DNA from: Citrobacter amalonaticus
GTDB taxonomy: Bacteria > Pseudomonadota > Gammaproteobacteria > Enterobacterales > Enterobacteriaceae
Direction: 5' to 3'
DNA length: 64,000 bases
NCBI RefSeq assembly: GCF_018252635.1
Contig: NZ_JAGTXM010000003.1
Span: 1 to 64,000 of the forward strand
This document shows, in pieces, positions 25,751 to 39,112 of the stretch. A program made the position numbers and the translations under genes. Within the stretch, counting starts at the first letter, position 1. Every line of letters starts with the position of its first letter. The notes under the pieces were generated by a model, which had not been told where the DNA came from, searched no databases, and saw only the letters and a program-made list of their open reading frames with translations.

Positions 25751-27103
25751 TTACAACCGAGAGAAATCATTGAAAAGTGCAAGCCCCATTAACAGCACCA
25801 GCAATATCGAGCCAATGCGATAACTAAAGTCTTGAACCCGCTCGGATACCGGTCCGCCCTTAAGCTTTTCAATCGCCAGGAACAGCAGATGCCCCCCGTC
25901 AAGAACGGGCAACGGAAACAGGTTGATTATCCCTAAGTTCACGCTAATCAGCGCAAGGAACATCAGATAATAAATCACCCCGAACTCCGCTGACATCCCA
26001 GCCCCCTGAGCGATAGAAATCGGCCCACTGAGGTTGTTCAGTTTCACATCACCGGTTATCAATTTTCCCAGCATACTGACCGTCAGTTTCATCAACTGCC
26101 ACGTTTTATCCGTGGCCTGTGCGATGGCGCTGAACGGCCCATACTGGCGTACTGTCTTGTACTCATCCGGCAGAGGAATGATTTTCGGCACAACGCCAGC
26201 AAACCCTTCTGCCTTCCCATTACCCGATTTCGAATCCGGAATTAATGTTAAAGACAAGGCACTGCCCTGTCTTTCAATTTCCAGCGCTAACGGCTGACCC
26301 GGATTATCGCGCACCAGGGTCACAAACGTCATCCATTGTGTTAGCGGTTGACCATCGACTTTAACGATCCTGTCGCCAGCTTGCAAACCCGCCTTACTTG
26401 CGGCGGACTGCGCCTGAACTTCTGACAGCACCGGTTCAATCTGTGGCCCGCGCGGTCGAATCCCTAAAGAAGATACAGGATCTTCCTTATCAGGCTCAAA
26501 TGCCCACTGCCGCAAATCCAGCGTTTTTTCCTGTCGCTGGTTGCTGCCGAAAGGCGCCACGCTGAGTGTTGTCTGTTCATCACCAATTTTTGCGACCAAC
26601 TGTAAACGCACTGCGTCCCAATCAGGGGTTTCGATACCATCAACGGCTTTAAGTTCCGTGCCTGGAATAATTTGCGCCTGGGCGGCAATCGAGTTGGGTG
26701 TTATTTCGCCAACAACCGGACGAACACCGGGGACACCGATGATAAACACCAGCCAGTAAGCGAAGATGGCAAAAAGGAAATTAGCAACCGGACCGGCGGC
26801 AATGATCGCTGCGCGCTGACCGACAGTTTTATTGTTGAAAGCGTGGTGCCGCAGCTCCGGGATCACCGGTTCAGCGCGCTCATCCAGCATTTTGACATAG
26901 CCGCCCAGTGGGATTAGGGCGATGACATATTCGGTTCCAGACCGATCGGTACGGCGCCAGAGCGCTTTACCAAATCCAATGGAAAAGCGCTCAACACGGA
27001 CACCGCAGCGCCGGGCAACCCAGAAATGACCAAATTCATGCACGGTGATCAGCACACCCAGTGCGACAATGAATGCAGCCAGATTCCAGAGAATACTCAG
27101 CAT
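25751..27103 (-). CDS. rseP: RIP zinc metalloprotease RseP
   Basis: Site-2 protease of the inner membrane that cuts RseA after DegS, releasing sigma-E. Zinc motif HEFGH at residues 22-26, a second ligand region in LDGGHLL near residue 402, two tandem PDZ domains between (about 125-310), and four membrane segments. 450 aa from ATG 27103; the in-frame extension to 27148 overlaps cdsA. A sigma-E type promoter lies within the gene, upstream of bamA. Confidence 0.97.
   Translation of the reverse strand: MLSILWNLAAFIVALGVLITVHEFGHFWVARRCGVRVERFSIGFGKALWRRTDRSGTEYVIALIPLGGYVKMLDERAEPVIPELRHHAFNNKTVGQRAAIIAAGPVANFLFAIFAYWLVFIIGVPGVRPVVGEITPNSIAAQAQIIPGTELKAVDGIETPDWDAVRLQLVAKIGDEQTTLSVAPFGSNQRQEKTLDLRQWAFEPDKEDPVSSLGIRPRGPQIEPVLSEVQAQSAASKAGLQAGDRIVKVDGQPLTQWMTFVTLVRDNPGQPLALEIERQGSALSLTLIPDSKSGNGKAEGFAGVVPKIIPLPDEYKTVRQYGPFSAIAQATDKTWQLMKLTVSMLGKLITGDVKLNNLSGPISIAQGAGMSAEFGVIYYLMFLALISVNLGIINLFPLPVLDGGHLLFLAIEKLKGGPVSERVQDFSYRIGSILLVLLMGLALFNDFSRL
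26629..26657 (-). promoter_or_regulatory. Sigma-E type promoter inside rseP (for bamA-skp-lpxD...)
   Basis: On the minus strand: -35 GGAACTT (26651-26657), 16-nt spacer, -10 TCGAAA (26629-26634). This fits the sigma-E consensus GGAACTT-N16-TCnAA. It lies within rseP about 0.9 kb before bamA and would let envelope stress raise bamA, skp and the lipid A genes independently of cdsA/uppS. It would also form a loop, since RseP activates sigma-E. Confidence 0.7.
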
Positions 27104-27114
27104 AAAACCTTCCG

Positions 27115-27972
27115 TTAAAGCGTCTTGAATACCAGTAACAACAGACAAGCAAAGACCGGTACTGCCGCCGTCAGGCTATCAATACGGTCCAGAATACCAC
27201 CGTGTCCTGGAATCAAATGACCGCTGTCTTTAATTCCTGCTTCACGCTTAAACATGCTCTCGGTCAGATCGCCCAGCACGGAGGCCAGCGCAGCGACAAT
27301 AGAACAAATTAATAAGGTGACAGGCGCAACATCCAGATTCGCCCACATACCGTAACCCCAGGAGATCACAGCCGCTGTGGCAAGGCCACCAAAAAAGCCC
27401 TGCCAGGTTTTCCCTGGTGACACTTTCGGCGCCAGTTTATGTTTGCCAAACAGTTTGCCAAACATGTACGCCCCGGAATCCGCACCCCAGACCAGGATCA
27501 TGACATAGAGCAACCATATTGCGCCACTGTAATGATTCTCGTCGTAGTGCCAGGCACGCAGCGCCAACATTCCCCAAAAGAAGGGAACGATCGTGAGCAC
27601 GCCAAAAATTATGCGTAATGTCTTCGAATTACGCCAGATCGTCGCCGAGCCGGGGTAAAAAAACACCAGCACTAACGCAACGACCCACCAGCCCAACGAT
27701 GCCCACAACGAGGCTTCGACCAACGGCTGGTGAATGTTATGATGATATTCCGGCAACAGAAACAGCATCAGCGCGAGCAATAGCCCACACAGCACCGCCA
27801 GCCAGACGCGTTGTGTGCGCGTGGCAAAACCGCTTAACTGTCCCCATTCCCACGCGGCCAGCATACAAACAACCAACGTCACAATGGCGAACCCCACCGG
27901 CGGCAGCAAAAACAGCGCCGCGATGACCACGGGTATTAAAACGAAAGCAGAAATCAGGCGATACTTCAGCAA
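27115..27972 (-). CDS. cdsA: Phosphatidate cytidylyltransferase (CDP-diglyceride synthase)
   Basis: Makes CDP-diacylglycerol, precursor of all phospholipids; polytopic inner-membrane protein. The family signature KRxxxxKDxGxxxPGHGGxxDRxD is visible as the C-terminal segment around [19 protein letters not shown] and ILDRIDS (about residues 230-256). 285 aa. Starts with TTG (27972), a weak start for an essential gene. 12 nt after uppS, 11 nt before rseP. Confidence 0.96.
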   Translation of the reverse strand: MLKYRLISAFVLIPVVIAALFLLPPVGFAIVTLVVCMLAAWEWGQLSGFATRTQRVWLAVLCGLLLALMLFLLPEYHHNIHQPLVEASLWASLGWWVVALVLVFFYPGSATIWRNSKTLRIIFGVLTIVPFFWGMLALRAWHYDENHYSGAIWLLYVMILVWGADSGAYMFGKLFGKHKLAPKVSPGKTWQGFFGGLATAAVISWGYGMWANLDVAPVTLLICSIVAALASVLGDLTESMFKREAGIKDSGHLIPGHGGILDRIDSLTAAVPVFACLLLLVFKTL

Positions 27973-27984
27973 AAGCGACCCCCA

Positions 27985-28743
27985 TCAGGCTTTGTCATCA
28001 CCGGGCTCGGTGCCGCCGAAACGACGCTCTCGATTAGCAAAGGCATGCAGCGCACCTTCAAAGTCTTGTTCATCGAAATCGGGCCAAAGAACATCTGTAA
28101 AGTAAAGTTCGGCATAGGCAATTTGCCAAAGCAAAAAGTTACTTATTCGATGCTCTCCCCCAGTCCTAATTACTAAATCCACCGGAGCCAGCTCATGCAT
28201 ACAGATTTGTTGGTTGAGCATGTCTTCATCAATCTGATCAGGACGCAGTAAACCTTCCTGCACCTGTTCTGCCAGTTGTCTGACTCCCTGGACAATGTCC
28301 CAACGTCCGCCGTAATTCGCCGCAATATTCAGCGTCAACCCGGTATTCTGGGCGGTAAGCGCTTCAGACTTACGAATACGTTCTTGCAAACGCGAGTTAA
28401 ATCGACTGGTGTCGCCAATAATGCGCAGGCGGACGTTATGGCGATGCAGGCTTTTCACTTCACTATCAAGCGCCCACACAAATAACTCCATTAACGCACT
28501 GACTTCCTGCGCCGGTCGGTTCCAGTTTTCACTACTAAAGGCATACAGCGTTAACGCATCAATACCATTGTTGGCAGCAAAAGAAACGGCACGGCGGACG
28601 GATTTCGCTCCGGCCTTATGCCCAAATGCGCGAATCTTCCCTTGCTTTTTCGCCCAGCGACCATTGCCATCCATTATGATCGCGACATGACGACAGCCAT
28701 GTGCTGGCAAATTTTCGCTTACTGGTTGAGTTGCAGACAACAT
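27985..28743 (-). CDS. uppS: Undecaprenyl pyrophosphate synthase
   Basis: Cis-prenyltransferase that builds the C55 carrier lipid for peptidoglycan, O-antigen and other envelope polymers (also called ispU). Catalytic Asp25 in [24 protein letters not shown] and [15 protein letters not shown] are the other conserved blocks. 252 aa, one residue shorter than in E. coli. First gene after the dxr terminator, so probably the head of the uppS-cdsA-rseP run. Confidence 0.97.
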   Translation of the reverse strand: MLSATQPVSENLPAHGCRHVAIIMDGNGRWAKKQGKIRAFGHKAGAKSVRRAVSFAANNGIDALTLYAFSSENWNRPAQEVSALMELFVWALDSEVKSLHRHNVRLRIIGDTSRFNSRLQERIRKSEALTAQNTGLTLNIAANYGGRWDIVQGVRQLAEQVQEGLLRPDQIDEDMLNQQICMHELAPVDLVIRTGGEHRISNFLLWQIAYAELYFTDVLWPDFDEQDFEGALHAFANRERRFGGTEPGDDKA

Positions 28744-28803
28744 AACGCGTTTATAGTCCCTGAAAGGATTTAGCGGTACTCAGGAATACTGAAGCCTTAA
28801 CAC

Positions 28804-28831
28804 AAAAAAGCCGTGTCAAACCACGGCTTAC
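28804..28831 (-). terminator. Rho-independent terminator between dxr and uppS
   Basis: On the minus strand AAGCCGTGGTTTGACACGGCTTTTTT: arms AGCCGTG/CACGGCT followed by six T. About 100 nt after the dxr stop and 60 nt before uppS. Confidence 0.88.
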
Positions 28832-28931
28832 CTGACCGAAAAAAGCCAAATACCTGCGATCAGGTGGCGCAGACTATATCACTGAAGCACAACGCTAACA
28901 AATAGCACAATCTCCTCCAGGAGGATTATCC

Positions 28932-30128
28932 TCAGCTTGCGAGTCGCATCACTTGTTTTCTGGCGACTTCTCGCGCAATCGCATCGACCCTCAGTACGTC
29001 ATCGACGCTCTGCGGTTCGTGTAGATCCATCTGCTCCAGCACGGCTAAATTGAGATCGGCAATATCGGTAAAGCGTATTTCTTCAGCAAGAAATGCAGCA
29101 ACGACAATTTCATTCGCTGCATTTAGCGCGGTTGTAGCAGCTTGCCCCTGCTCAAACGCCTCCATTGCCAGCTTCAGACACGGATAGCGTTGGTAATCCG
29201 GCGCGCTGAACGTCAACGCACTGAGTTTGCAGAAATCGAGCGGCGCAACGCCGGAGGCGACGCGATTCGGCCAGGCCATCGTATGTGCGATAGGCGTACG
29301 CATGTCTGGCTCACCCAGTTGCGCCAGAACGCTGCCGTCCTGATAACGCACCATCGAGTGAATCACCGACTGCGGGTGAATCAGCACTTCCATCTGGCGG
29401 GCACTGGCGTTAAACAACCAACGCGCTTCAATGTATTCCAGACCTTTATTCATCATGGTGGCAGAATCGACGGAGATTTTACGTCCCATCGACCAGTTCG
29501 GATGACGGCATGCCTGATCGGGCGTCATTGACACCAGTTCATGCAGCGGCGTTTCCCGGAATGGGCCACCAGACCCGGTAAGCAAAACGGACATCACGCC
29601 ATTCTGCTCCAGGTCAGCGTATCCCAGATTGTGTTGAATGGGTTGGGGCATACTCTGAAAAATCGCGTTATGCTCGCTGTCTACCGGTAAAAGTCGGGCT
29701 TTACTGTGCTTCACGGCGTCCATGAACAGGCGTCCGCAGGTCACCAGAGATTCTTTGTTTGCCAGCAGAATGGTTTTTCCTGCGCGAATCGCGGCAAGCG
29801 TGGGCAGCAGGCCCGCCGCGCCAACGATGGCCGCCATAACCTGATCGACCTCATCAAGCGCCGCCATATCACACGCCGCCTGTTGACCGCTCAGAACCTC
29901 CGTCTGGCTACCCTGCTGCTTCAGCGCGTCATTGAGAAAGCGCGCGCTGGCGTCATCGTCCATTACGGCATAACGCGGGGAGAATTCCAGGCACTGCTCC
30001 ACCATACGGCTGACATTTTTACCTGCCACTAGCGCGATAACGCGAAAGTGATCAGGGTTATGGCGCACCACGTCCAGCGTGCTGCAACCGATAGAGCCGG
30101 TCGAGCCCAGAATGGTTAATTGCTTCAT
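28932..30128 (-). CDS. dxr: 1-deoxy-D-xylulose 5-phosphate reductoisomerase
   Basis: Converts DXP to MEP, the first committed step of the MEP isoprenoid route (also called ispC), feeding uppS next door. NADPH-binding GSTGSIG at residues 7-13; metal and substrate ligands in [11 protein letters not shown] (about 148-158) and in [15 protein letters not shown] (about 224-238). 398 aa from ATG 30128; the preceding TTG adds one residue only. Confidence 0.97.
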   Translation of the reverse strand: MKQLTILGSTGSIGCSTLDVVRHNPDHFRVIALVAGKNVSRMVEQCLEFSPRYAVMDDDASARFLNDALKQQGSQTEVLSGQQAACDMAALDEVDQVMAAIVGAAGLLPTLAAIRAGKTILLANKESLVTCGRLFMDAVKHSKARLLPVDSEHNAIFQSMPQPIQHNLGYADLEQNGVMSVLLTGSGGPFRETPLHELVSMTPDQACRHPNWSMGRKISVDSATMMNKGLEYIEARWLFNASARQMEVLIHPQSVIHSMVRYQDGSVLAQLGEPDMRTPIAHTMAWPNRVASGVAPLDFCKLSALTFSAPDYQRYPCLKLAMEAFEQGQAATTALNAANEIVVAAFLAEEIRFTDIADLNLAVLEQMDLHEPQSVDDVLRVDAIAREVARKQVMRLAS

Positions 30129-30154
30129 CAAACATCCGAAAAATAGACAGGATA

Positions 30155-30206
30155 AAAAGCAAAACGCCGCCAGCCGATCCTAAGCGATCTTCTGCGCGGC
30201 GTTTTG
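30155..30206 (-). terminator. Rho-independent terminator after frr
   Basis: Arms GCGGCGTTTT-complementary: AAAACGCCGC (30161-30170) and GCGGCGTTTT (30196-30205), with an inner GATCGCTTAGGATC-type loop that can also pair. On the minus strand the stem is followed by GCTTTTTATC. Starts 15 nt after the frr stop. Confidence 0.85.
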
Positions 30207-30220
30207 AGCGTACAGCGGAA

Positions 30221-30778
30221 TCAGAACTGCATCAGTTCTGCTTCTTTATCTGCCAGCGCCGCATCCACCTTCTTGATGGCAGCATCCGTCATTTTCTGTA
30301 CGTCGTCCTGAGAACGGCGATCGTCATCTTCGCTGATCTCTTTGTCTTTCAGCAGTGCTTTCACTTTGTCGTTCGCATCACGGCGGACGTTACGTACGGC
30401 AACACGCGCCTGTTCAGCTTCGCCACGAACGATTTTCGTCAGATCTTTACGACGCTCTTCCGTCAGAGGAGGCAGCGGAACGCGAATATCGCTGCCCGCT
30501 GAGCTCGGGTTCAGACCGAGGTCAGAAGCCATAATCGCTTTCTCAACGGCCGGGCTCATGGAGCGGTCAAACACGTTGATTTTCAGGGTACGGGAATCTT
30601 CTACCGTTACGCTTGCCAGCTGACGCAGCGGCGTAGGCGTGCCGTAATATTCCACGACAATGCCATCCAGCAGGCTGGGAGAAGCACGACCCGTGCGTAT
30701 TTTGCTGATTTGGTTTTTGAACGCTTCTACGCATTTTTCCATGCGTACTTCAGCATCTTTTCTGATATCGCTAATCAC
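30221..30778 (-). CDS. frr: Ribosome recycling factor
   Basis: With EF-G, splits post-termination ribosomes; essential. Two-domain L-shaped protein: three-helix bundle made of N- and C-terminal segments ([15 protein letters not shown]..., [24 protein letters not shown]) around a small beta domain (about 31-104). 185 aa, full length. Starts with GTG (30778). Own promoter likely in the 142-nt gap after pyrH. Confidence 0.97.
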   Translation of the reverse strand: MISDIRKDAEVRMEKCVEAFKNQISKIRTGRASPSLLDGIVVEYYGTPTPLRQLASVTVEDSRTLKINVFDRSMSPAVEKAIMASDLGLNPSSAGSDIRVPLPPLTEERRKDLTKIVRGEAEQARVAVRNVRRDANDKVKALLKDKEISEDDDRRSQDDVQKMTDAAIKKVDAALADKEAELMQF

Positions 30779-30840
30779 GTTACGAATCCTTGAAAACTTG
30801 TCTCAGTCAGACCAGACAGTACACCTGTAGAGGTGTGCTT

Positions 30841-30870
30841 AGTATAGCCCTGATTAAAATATTACGGGTA
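30841..30870 (-). promoter_or_regulatory. Candidate frr promoter
   Basis: Minus-strand -10 TATACT (30841-30846) with a poor -35 about 18-19 nt upstream (TACCCG/TTACCC). It sits about 65 nt before frr, downstream of a small palindrome CCGCG...CGCGG (about 30873-30890). Weak evidence by sequence alone. Confidence 0.35.
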
Positions 30871-30920
30871 AGCCCGCGATATTAACGCGGAATCTTACCT
30901 CTATTTAGCCATTACGGGAA

Positions 30921-31646
30921 TTATTCCGTAATTAACGTGCCTTCTTTTTCACCCATAACCACGCGACGCAGTGCGCCTGGCTTGTTCATGTTAAAGACAC
31001 GAATCGGCAACTTATGATCACGCGCCAGCGTAAACGCGGCCAGATCCATCACTTTCAGTTCTTTATCCAGCACTTCGTTGTATGTCAGCTGCTCGTACAT
31101 GGTAGCCGTAGGATCTTTCGCCGGATCGGCGGTAAAGACGCCATCGACTTTCGTCGCTTTCAGCACCACGTCGGCTTCGATTTCAATGCCACGCAGGCAC
31201 GCCGCAGAGTCAGTGGTGAAGAAAGGATTACCGGTACCCGCAGAGAGGATAACCACGCGGTTATTACGCAGCAGGCTGATCGCCTCTGCCCAGCTGTAGT
31301 TGTCGCATACGCCATTCAGTGGGATAGCGGACATCAGGCGGGCGTTCACATAGGCGCGGTGAAGCGCATCGCGCATTGCCAGGCCGTTCATCACGGTGGC
31401 CAGCATGCCCATGTGGTCGCCCACAACGCGGTTCATACCCGCTTTCGCCAGACCAGCACCACGGAACAAGTTACCGCCACCAATCACCACACCAACCTGA
31501 ATACCCAGTTCAACCAGTTCTTTGATTTCCTGAGCCATACGATCCAGTATGCTTGCGTCAATACCGAAGCCTTCCGAACCCTGCAGAGCTTCGCCACTTA
31601 ACTTAAGCAGAATGCGTTTATAGACGGGTTTTGCATTGGTAGCCAT
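30921..31646 (-). CDS. pyrH: Uridylate kinase
   Basis: Hexameric bacterial UMP kinase (amino acid kinase fold), activated by GTP and inhibited by UTP; essential for pyrimidine nucleotides. KLSGEALQG at residues ~15-23 (phosphate-binding lysine), GGGNLFRG at ~57-64, and [13 protein letters not shown] at ~138-150. 241 aa. Located between tsf and frr as in most proteobacteria. Confidence 0.98.
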   Translation of the reverse strand: MATNAKPVYKRILLKLSGEALQGSEGFGIDASILDRMAQEIKELVELGIQVGVVIGGGNLFRGAGLAKAGMNRVVGDHMGMLATVMNGLAMRDALHRAYVNARLMSAIPLNGVCDNYSWAEAISLLRNNRVVILSAGTGNPFFTTDSAACLRGIEIEADVVLKATKVDGVFTADPAKDPTATMYEQLTYNEVLDKELKVMDLAAFTLARDHKLPIRVFNMNKPGALRRVVMGEKEGTLITE

Positions 31647-31762
31647 GTTTCTTTCCTGAGACTGTCAACGATTAAAAATGGGGGTAAATTCTGGCGACAA
31701 TGATATGTCGCTACTCAGTACAACGAAATAAGCGCCATACTGATTTTTGCGTGACGGGTGAC

Positions 31763-31789
31763 AAAAAGAAGCCGCCCTCAGGCGGCTCC
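31763..31789 (-). terminator. Rho-independent terminator after tsf
   Basis: Minus strand: GCCGCC (31771-31776), CTCA loop, GGCGGC (31781-31786), followed by TTCTTTTTGTC. It begins about 12 nt after the tsf stop and ends the rpsB-tsf operon. Confidence 0.9.
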
Positions 31790-31799
31790 TTTTCAACAA

Positions 31800-32651
31800 T
31801 TAAGACTGCTTGGACATCGCAGCAACTTCTGCTGCAAAGTCAGTCTCAACTTTCTCGATGCCTTCACCCACTTCGAAGCGGATGAAGCCAGTCACGTCAG
31901 CGTTGTGTTCTTTCAGCAGCTGACCAACAGACTTGCTCGGCTCCATAACGAAAGGCTGACCCGTCAGAGAAACTTCGCCGGTGAATTTCTTCATGCGGCC
32001 TTCAACCATTTTCTCTGCGATTTCTTTCGGCTTACCAGACTGCATCGCGATGTCCAGCTGAACCTGGTATTCTTTTTCTACCACTTCAGCAGACACGTCT
32101 TCCGGCTTAACGAATTCAGGTTTGCTTGCAGCAACGTGCATTGCCAGCTGTTTAACCAGCTCTTCGTCAGCGCCTTTAGCGGCAACCAGAACACCGATGC
32201 GCGCACCGTGCTGGTAGCTACCCAGAACGTCGCCTTCCAGGGAAGCGATACGGCGGATGTTGATGTTCTCACCGATTTTCGCAACCAGCGCAACGCGCTC
32301 TTCTTCGAACTGCGCTTTCAGCACTTCAACGTCAGTGATTTTGCCAGCAACCGCAGCGTCCAGCACTTTATCAGCAAAAGCCTGGAAACCACCGTCTTTA
32401 GCCACGAAGTCAGTCTGGCAGTTAACTTCCAGAATGAAAGCGATGTTGCCGTCGATTTTGGTTTTGATTACGCCGTCAGCAGCAACGTTGCCTGCTTTTT
32501 TCGCCGCTTTGATAGCGCCGGACTTACGCATGTTTTCGATTGCCAGCTCGATGTCGCCATTAGCTTCAGTCAGTGCTTTTTTGCAATCCATCATGCCTGC
32601 GCCAGTACGCTCACGCAGCTCTTTTACCAGGGATGCGGTAATTTCAGCCAT
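31800..32651 (-). CDS. tsf: Elongation factor Ts
   Basis: Guanine-nucleotide exchange factor for EF-Tu. N-terminal UBA-like module ([26 protein letters not shown]), then core with [12 protein letters not shown] containing the Asp-Phe pair that displaces Mg from EF-Tu (about residues 79-86). 283 aa from ATG 32651; an in-frame start further upstream (32723) would lie in the attenuator hairpin and is rejected. Confidence 0.98.
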   Translation of the reverse strand: MAEITASLVKELRERTGAGMMDCKKALTEANGDIELAIENMRKSGAIKAAKKAGNVAADGVIKTKIDGNIAFILEVNCQTDFVAKDGGFQAFADKVLDAAVAGKITDVEVLKAQFEEERVALVAKIGENINIRRIASLEGDVLGSYQHGARIGVLVAAKGADEELVKQLAMHVAASKPEFVKPEDVSAEVVEKEYQVQLDIAMQSGKPKEIAEKMVEGRMKKFTGEVSLTGQPFVMEPSKSVGQLLKEHNADVTGFIRFEVGEGIEKVETDFAAEVAAMSKQS

Positions 32652-32710
32652 TCTAAAATCCTCGGAAGATTTGATCTGCCCGGCGTCAAACCGCACAGAT
32701 TTAAAAGTGA

Positions 32711-32737
32711 AAAAGGGGGCCATATACAGGCCCCCTA
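32711..32737 (-). terminator. Attenuator-like hairpin between rpsB and tsf
   Basis: Perfect 8-bp GC-rich stem AGGGGGCC/GGCCCCCT (32714-32721 and 32729-32736) followed on the minus strand by TTTTTCACTTTT. It has the form of an intrinsic terminator but lies in the middle of the rpsB-tsf operon, 60 nt before tsf, so partial termination that adjusts the S2:EF-Ts ratio is the likely role (inference). Confidence 0.75.
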
Positions 32738-32764
32738 ACCAAACATGATACTACCTGGTTTATA

Positions 32765-32895
32765 AGGGCTCTTCCCCTTCATATTCCGAGCCGCAGGTGC
32801 GTTGTCTTCGCTCGCTCATCCCGGTCACTTACTCATGTAAGCTCCCGGGAATTCTCGAGCTTGCCGCCTTCCTGCAATTCGAACTATCTCAGGGA
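32765..32895. repeat. ERIC (IRU) element in the rpsB-tsf spacer
   Basis: A ~130-bp imperfect palindrome matching the enterobacterial repetitive intergenic consensus. The diagnostic core is at about 32815-32855: GCTCATCCCGGTCACTTAC, then TCATGTAAGCTCCCGGG. The flanks GCCGCAGGTGCGTTGTCTTCG (left) and GCTTGCCGCCTTCCTGCAA (right) are also typical. It lies between rpsB and the attenuator hairpin and is therefore transcribed. Confidence 0.88.
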
Positions 32896-32910
32896 AGTTA
32901 TCAAGCCTTA

Positions 32911-33801
<891 letters not shown>

Positions 33802-33807
33802 GCGCGC

Positions 33808-33837
33808 TTTATACCACAAATACGCCGCGGACACCAA
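33808..33837 (-). promoter_or_regulatory. rpsB promoter
   Basis: Minus strand: -35 TTGGTG (33832-33837), 18-nt spacer, extended -10 TGG-TATAAA (33808-33813), then GCGCGCC, a GC-rich discriminator as in stringently controlled ribosomal promoters. Starts transcription about 165 nt before rpsB. Confidence 0.75.
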
Positions 33838-34083
33838 TAATTGTTGGCGGTCTATGCTGAATTGAACAATGAATTTCGTGTTACAAGAAGGCGGCAAATT
33901 TTTGAATCCCTGGCGCTTACCCATGGTAAGTAACTGGGGTGGGAAAATGCAACCAACACGCTTGTGGCACGAAAGGCGAAGTTCAGAATGATTCTCAATT
34001 TGGCAGGGTATACCCCTGGCTGATACCATTGGCAGCACTTACACAATTATTGTCGAAATTACCGACACTGATGGACAGAATTC
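33838..34083. other. Divergent rpsB/map intergenic region
   Basis: The 447-bp gap between rpsB and map holds the rpsB leader and promoter (33637-33837) and about 246 bp in front of map. The latter includes a small palindrome CTTACCCATGGTAAG (33917-33931) and an A/T-rich stretch before map, but I cannot pick a clear map promoter. The short open frames here (up to ~116 codons on the minus strand) lack a Shine-Dalgarno and family resemblance. Confidence 0.5.
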
Positions 34084-34878
34084 ATGGCTATCTCAATTAA
34101 GACCCCTGAAGAAATTGAAAAGATGCGCGTCGCGGGCCGTCTGGCCGCGGAAGTGCTGGAGATGATCGAACCGTATATCAAACCAGGTGTCAGCACGGGT
34201 GAACTGGATCGTATCTGTAACGACTATATCGTTAACGAGCAGCATGCGATCTCTGCCTGCCTCGGCTATCACGGTTATCCGAAATCCGTCTGCATCTCTA
34301 TTAATGAAGTGGTGTGTCACGGTATTCCGGACGATGCCAAGCATTTGAAAGATGGCGATATCGTCAATATTGACGTAACCGTCATTAAAGATGAGTACCA
34401 CGGCGATACCTCCAAAATGTTTATCGTCGGCAAACCGACCATACTGGGCGAGCGTCTGTGCCGCGTCACGCAGGAGAGCCTGTATCTGGCGTTACGAATG
34501 GTAAAACCAGGCATCCGTCTGCGCACCCTCGGCGCGGCAATCCAGAAATATGCGGAAGGCGAAGGTTTCTCCGTGGTACGTGAATACTGCGGACACGGTA
34601 TTGGTCGCGGCTTCCACGAAGAACCGCAGGTGCTGCACTATGATGCGGACGACGGCGGTGTAGTGCTGCAACCGGGCATGACCTTTACTATCGAACCGAT
34701 GCTCAATGCCGGTGATTACCGCATCCGTACCATGAAAGACGGCTGGACGGTAAAAACCAAAGACCGGAGCTTGTCTGCGCAATACGAGCATACTATTGTA
34801 GTGACCGAAAACGGCTGCGAAATCCTGACGTTACGCAAGGATGACACCATCCCGGCGGTACTCACGCACGACGCATAA
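34084..34878 (+). CDS. map: Methionine aminopeptidase type I
   Basis: Removes initiator methionine from nascent proteins; essential, dinuclear metal enzyme. Conserved ligands: His79 in CHGIPDD, Asp97 in VNIDVTV, Asp108 in YHGDTSKMF, His171 in GHGIGRGFHEEP, Glu204 in FTIEPM and Glu235 in YEHTIVV (numbering approximate, from E. coli). 264 aa. Divergent from rpsB; a REP pair separates it from glnD. Confidence 0.97.
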   Translation: MAISIKTPEEIEKMRVAGRLAAEVLEMIEPYIKPGVSTGELDRICNDYIVNEQHAISACLGYHGYPKSVCISINEVVCHGIPDDAKHLKDGDIVNIDVTVIKDEYHGDTSKMFIVGKPTILGERLCRVTQESLYLALRMVKPGIRLRTLGAAIQKYAEGEGFSVVREYCGHGIGRGFHEEPQVLHYDADDGGVVLQPGMTFTIEPMLNAGDYRIRTMKDGWTVKTKDRSLSAQYEHTIVVTENGCEILTLRKDDTIPAVLTHDA

Positions 34879-34886
34879 CTTTTTTG

Positions 34887-37659
<2,773 letters not shown>

Positions 37660-37689
37660 TGTGTTTATTTATAGGGAAAGAGTTTAACA

Positions 37690-38514
37690 ATGCAGCAGTT
37701 ACAGAACGTTATTGAGACCGCTTTTGAGCGCCGTGCCGACATCACTCCGGCCAATGTGGATACCGTGACCCGTGAAGCGGTGAATCAGGTGATTTCCCTG
37801 CTGGATTCCGGCGTACTGCGCGTGGCAGAAAAGGTAGACGGTCAGTGGGTGACTCACCAGTGGTTGAAGAAAGCGGTTCTGCTCTCTTTCCGTATCAACG
37901 ATAACCAGGTGATCGACGGCGCGGAAAGCCGCTATTTCGATAAAGTGCCGATGAAATTCGCCGACTACGACGAGGCGCGCTTCCAAAAAGAAGGCTTCCG
38001 TGTGGTTCCGCCTGCAGCGGTGCGTCAGGGTGCATTTATCGCCCGTAACACCGTGCTGATGCCGTCCTATGTCAACATTGGCGCTTACGTTGATGAAGGC
38101 ACGATGGTCGATACCTGGGCTACCGTCGGCTCCTGCGCTCAGATCGGTAAGAACGTTCACCTGTCCGGCGGCGTCGGCATCGGTGGCGTACTGGAGCCGC
38201 TGCAGGCGAACCCGACCATCATCGAAGACAACTGCTTCATCGGCGCACGTTCTGAAGTCGTAGAGGGCGTGATTGTCGAAGAAGGCTCGGTGATTTCGAT
38301 GGGCGTTTATATTGGTCAGAGCACCCGTATCTACGACCGTGAAACCGGTGAGGTCCATTATGGCCGCGTTCCGGCAGGCTCCGTTGTCGTATCCGGCAAC
38401 CTGCCGTCGAAAGATGGCAAGTACAGTCTGTACTGCGCGGTGATTGTGAAAAAGGTCGACGCCAAAACCCGCGGCAAGGTCGGCATCAACGAGTTATTGC
38501 GTACCATCGACTAA
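37690..38514 (+). CDS. dapD: 2,3,4,5-tetrahydropyridine-2,6-dicarboxylate N-succinyltransferase
   Basis: Succinylates tetrahydrodipicolinate in the lysine/diaminopimelate pathway that supplies peptidoglycan. N-terminal helical domain (about 1-100), left-handed beta-helix (about 105-235) with conserved [19 protein letters not shown] and [17 protein letters not shown], then a short C-terminal domain. 274 aa. 30 nt after glnD, followed by a strong terminator. Confidence 0.97.
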   Translation: MQQLQNVIETAFERRADITPANVDTVTREAVNQVISLLDSGVLRVAEKVDGQWVTHQWLKKAVLLSFRINDNQVIDGAESRYFDKVPMKFADYDEARFQKEGFRVVPPAAVRQGAFIARNTVLMPSYVNIGAYVDEGTMVDTWATVGSCAQIGKNVHLSGGVGIGGVLEPLQANPTIIEDNCFIGARSEVVEGVIVEEGSVISMGVYIGQSTRIYDRETGEVHYGRVPAGSVVVSGNLPSKDGKYSLYCAVIVKKVDAKTRGKVGINELLRTID

Positions 38515-38524
38515 CGGCGATTTG

Positions 38525-38551
38525 AAAAAGCGGGCTAAGCCCGCTTTTTTT
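38525..38551 (+). terminator. Rho-independent terminator after dapD
   Basis: Perfect stem AGCGGGC/GCCCGCT with loop TAA (38529-38545), A-rich upstream and a TTTTTTT tract downstream. 15 nt after the dapD stop. Confidence 0.95.
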
Positions 38552-38623
38552 ACATCTGCGAGTGGCAGAAACAGGGCTTTTCGTTAATTATTCAATAGTT
38601 ATAGTGAGCTTAAGGGTACCGCT

Positions 38624-39010
38624 ATGTATGACAATCTGAAAAGTCTGGGCATTACTAATCCTGAAGAAATCGATCGTTACAGCCTGCGGCAAGAAGCCAA
38701 CAACGATATCCTGAAAATCTATTTCCAGAAGGATAAAGGTGAGTTTTTTGCCAAAAGCGTGAAGTTTAAATACCCCCGCCAGCGCAAAACCGTGGTCGCC
38801 GATGGGGTGGGTCAGGGATACAAAGAGGTGCAGGAGATCAGTCCCAACCTGCGCTATGTGATCGACGAGCTCGATCAGATCTGCCAGCGCGATCGCACTG
38901 AAGTGGATCTGAAACGTAAGATCCTTGATGACTTACGTCATCTGGAAAGCGTAGTGGCGAATAAGATCACTGAAATCGAAGCCGATCTGGAAAAACTGAC
39001 GCGTAAATAA
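38624..39010 (+). CDS. yaeH: YaeH, UPF0325 family protein of unknown function
   Basis: 128-residue cytosolic protein, charged and largely helical towards the C-terminus ([33 protein letters not shown], a possible coiled coil at ~95-128). The N-terminus [20 protein letters not shown] is the conserved family start. Function not known. Own transcript likely: the dapD terminator lies before it and a REP-type terminator after it. Confidence 0.92.
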   Translation: MYDNLKSLGITNPEEIDRYSLRQEANNDILKIYFQKDKGEFFAKSVKFKYPRQRKTVVADGVGQGYKEVQEISPNLRYVIDELDQICQRDRTEVDLKRKILDDLRHLESVVANKITEIEADLEKLTRK

Positions 39011-39032
39011 CATCGTGTCGCATCACTCACAG

Positions 39033-39098
39033 GCCGGGTAAGGCAAAGCCGTCACCCGGCATTTTTTTGCCTGATGGCGCGACGCTTGTCAGGCCTAC
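39033..39098 (+). repeat. REP-like pair between yaeH and cdaR; first unit is terminator-like
   Basis: 39033-39060 has arms GCCGGGT/ACCCGGC with inner GGC-AAA-GCC and is followed by ATTTTTTT (39061-39068), making a good terminator for yaeH. 39069-39098 (GCCTGATGGCGCGACG...GTCAGGCCTAC) is a second REP unit. They lie between the convergent genes yaeH and cdaR. Confidence 0.82.
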
Positions 39099-39112
39099 AT
39101 CCCCCTTCAGCA

